Shown here: piece by piece, positions 33,351 through 34,617 of the stretch | Numbering within the stretch: the first letter of the stretch is position 1 | Layout of the letters: each line of letters begins with the position of its first letter | From: JBKEDH01 sp047975295 | GTDB taxonomy: Bacteria; Bacteroidota; Bacteroidia; Flavobacteriales; Flavobacteriaceae | Length of the DNA stretch: 34,617 bases | NCBI GenBank assembly: GCA_047975295.1 | Contig: JBKEDH010000112.1 | Location: forward strand, 1 to 34,617 | Direction of reading: 5' to 3' | The notes under the pieces: model-generated | Databases searched by the model: none | What the model was told of the DNA's origin: nothing | Seen by the model: the letters and a program-made list of their open reading frames with translations, nothing else | Position numbers and translations under genes: made by a program

Positions 33351-34589
33351 TTGGGATTTATTTATAATATTGGAATTTCGCTTACCGGCCTTGCCCTAAC
33401 ATGTATCGCACCGTTTAACAGCAAGATAAAAAAGGGTGTTATTGGCCGTAAACAAACGTTTTCTACTTTAAGAAAACAATTAAACAATAACGATAAAACA
33501 CTTTGGTTCCATTGTGCATCGTTGGGCGAATATGAGCAAGGCCTCCCTGTTTTTAAAATGTTGCGCCAACATTACAGTACCCATAAAATTATACTGAGTT
33601 TTTTTTCGCCATCGGGCTTCGAGATAAGAAAAAATTCTCCTATTGCCGATATTGTAATATATTTACCTTTAGATACTAGAACCAATGCCAAACATTTTTT
33701 GGATTTGGCAAACCCAGAACTTACCGTTTTTGTTAAATACGATATTTGGCCCAATATACTAAACGAGCTAAAACGAAGGCGTTTAAGAGCTATTTTAATT
33801 TCGGCCTCCTTTAGAAAAAACCAATCGTACTTTAAATTTTATGGAAAACATTTACGTAGTGCCCTATTTGCTTTCGAACATATTTTTACACAAAACAAAT
33901 TATCTAAAACACTTCTTGAAACAATACATTACGATAGGGCAACAGTTTCTGGCGACACCCGATTTGACAGGGTTTACAGTCAATTGAACATTGATAATAC
34001 ATTGGATTTTATTAAAACCTTTAAACAGGAAAAACTTTGCTTTATCGCCGGCAGTACCTGGCCCGAAGACGAGTCGATTTTAATTGACTTTATAAATACC
34101 AAAGCTTCAAACGACATAAAATTTATCATTGCACCACATAACATTAAATCGGGACAAATTCAGAATATAAAAAATAATTTAAAGGTCGAAACCGTTTTAT
34201 TTTCCGAAAAAAGCGAAAAATCTTTACAACAGGCTCAAGTTTTTATTATAGATACTATTGGCATCCTTTCAAAAATTTATAGCTACGGCGATATTTCCTA
34301 TGTTGGTGGAGCATTGGGATCGACCGGACTCCACAATACATTGGAGCCTGCCGTTTTTGGCATTCCTATAATTATTGGCAACCACTACGAAAAATTTCCC
34401 GAGGCCAAAGAGATGATTGCCATTGGCGGCATGTTTTCCATTTCTACCCAAAAGGAATTTAACAATATATTACATTCTTTAATACAAAATCCAAAAAAGC
34501 GTATCCAAGCGGGGAAGACCAATTTTAACTATGTACAGGAGAATAAGGGAGCGGTGAATTTGATATTGAAATACTTAGAGCCTGTTTAA
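33351..34589 (+). CDS. kdtA: 3-deoxy-D-manno-octulosonic acid (Kdo) transferase
   Basis: This 412-residue membrane-associated glycosyltransferase joins Kdo to the lipid A precursor. An N-terminal hydrophobic segment (FIYNIGISLTGLALTCIAPF) precedes the GT-B fold. The catalytic base is E60 in WFHCASLGEYEQGLPVF, and SGDTRFDR, AGSTWPEDE and GGALGSTGLHNTLEP are the usual acceptor and CMP-Kdo contacts. The start is TTG at 33351; the frame is closed by TAA at 33336-33338 and has no in-frame ATG between. The TTG gives the expected N terminus. The last codons overlap a dispersed 19-base repeat. Confidence 0.94.
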   Translation: MGFIYNIGISLTGLALTCIAPFNSKIKKGVIGRKQTFSTLRKQLNNNDKTLWFHCASLGEYEQGLPVFKMLRQHYSTHKIILSFFSPSGFEIRKNSPIADIVIYLPLDTRTNAKHFLDLANPELTVFVKYDIWPNILNELKRRRLRAILISASFRKNQSYFKFYGKHLRSALFAFEHIFTQNKLSKTLLETIHYDRATVSGDTRFDRVYSQLNIDNTLDFIKTFKQEKLCFIAGSTWPEDESILIDFINTKASNDIKFIIAPHNIKSGQIQNIKNNLKVETVLFSEKSEKSLQQAQVFIIDTIGILSKIYSYGDISYVGGALGSTGLHNTLEPAVFGIPIIIGNHYEKFPEAKEMIAIGGMFSISTQKEFNNILHSLIQNPKKRIQAGKTNFNYVQENKGAVNLILKYLEPV

Positions 34590-34593
34590 ATTT
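34575..34593 (+). repeat. 19-base dispersed repeat, copy 2, at the kdtA stop
   Basis: ttagagcctgtttaaattt is identical to the reverse complement of 15992-16010. It covers the final four codons (Leu-Glu-Pro-Val), the TAA, and four bases beyond. Sequence after it differs from copy 1, so only this core is conserved. Nothing else of note is seen to the window end. Confidence 0.55.
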
Positions 34594-34617
34594 GTATGAT
34601 AGACTTTTTGCATAGTT

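Overview
The window reads as chromosome of a Bacteroidota bacterium, most likely a marine-type Flavobacteriaceae. The evidence is AT-rich intergenic DNA, promoter boxes of the Bacteroidota TAnnTTTG type, no obvious Shine-Dalgarno sequences, and family content typical of that group: a DUF5686 outer-membrane protein, a 2TM domain, a nucleoside transporter with an N-terminal extension, a UVR-tailed bifunctional nuclease, and a membrane pyrophosphatase next to a soluble one. The genus cannot be named from the sequence. No rRNA, tRNA, CRISPR array, transposase or integrase was seen.

Region 1 (1-10622, minus strand) holds the energy and envelope genes hppA, ppa, a DUF3999/DUF2339 pair, a DUF5686 protein and pdhB. 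Region 2 (10781-17647, mostly plus) runs etfB, etfA, a bifunctional nuclease and a nucleoside transporter, then thyA, a small glycogen-binding-type protein on the opposite strand, and a dihydrofolate reductase fused to a two-helix membrane domain. ThyA and DHFR are functionally linked: the first consumes methylene-THF and makes DHF, and the second regenerates THF.

Region 3 (17648-22400) is a scar zone. It has a probable Crp/Fnr N-terminal remnant, two diverged cassette-like repeats bracketing a lipoprotein gene broken by an in-frame stop, a lipoprotein alpha/beta hydrolase, a FAD-dependent dehydrogenase and a decayed sugar O-acetyltransferase.

Region 4 (22402-26617) is the most unusual block. 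A signal-less CHAP-type amidase with a peptidoglycan-binding tail is followed by two large proteins of no recognised family. By reading them against each other I find that these two share a diverged module (W...G, WTS, RPWL, KD, GP landmarks). This is the best candidate for an undescribed system.

Region 5 (26651-34617) has fabD-lspA bracketed by two copies of a MITE-like repeat, then an AT-rich acyltransferase/phosphoethanolamine-transferase-like pair, galE with a sugar aminotransferase, and kdtA (waaA). Together these point to lipid A, LPS and surface-glycan construction. A 19-base repeat at the end of kdtA recurs, inverted, after thyA.
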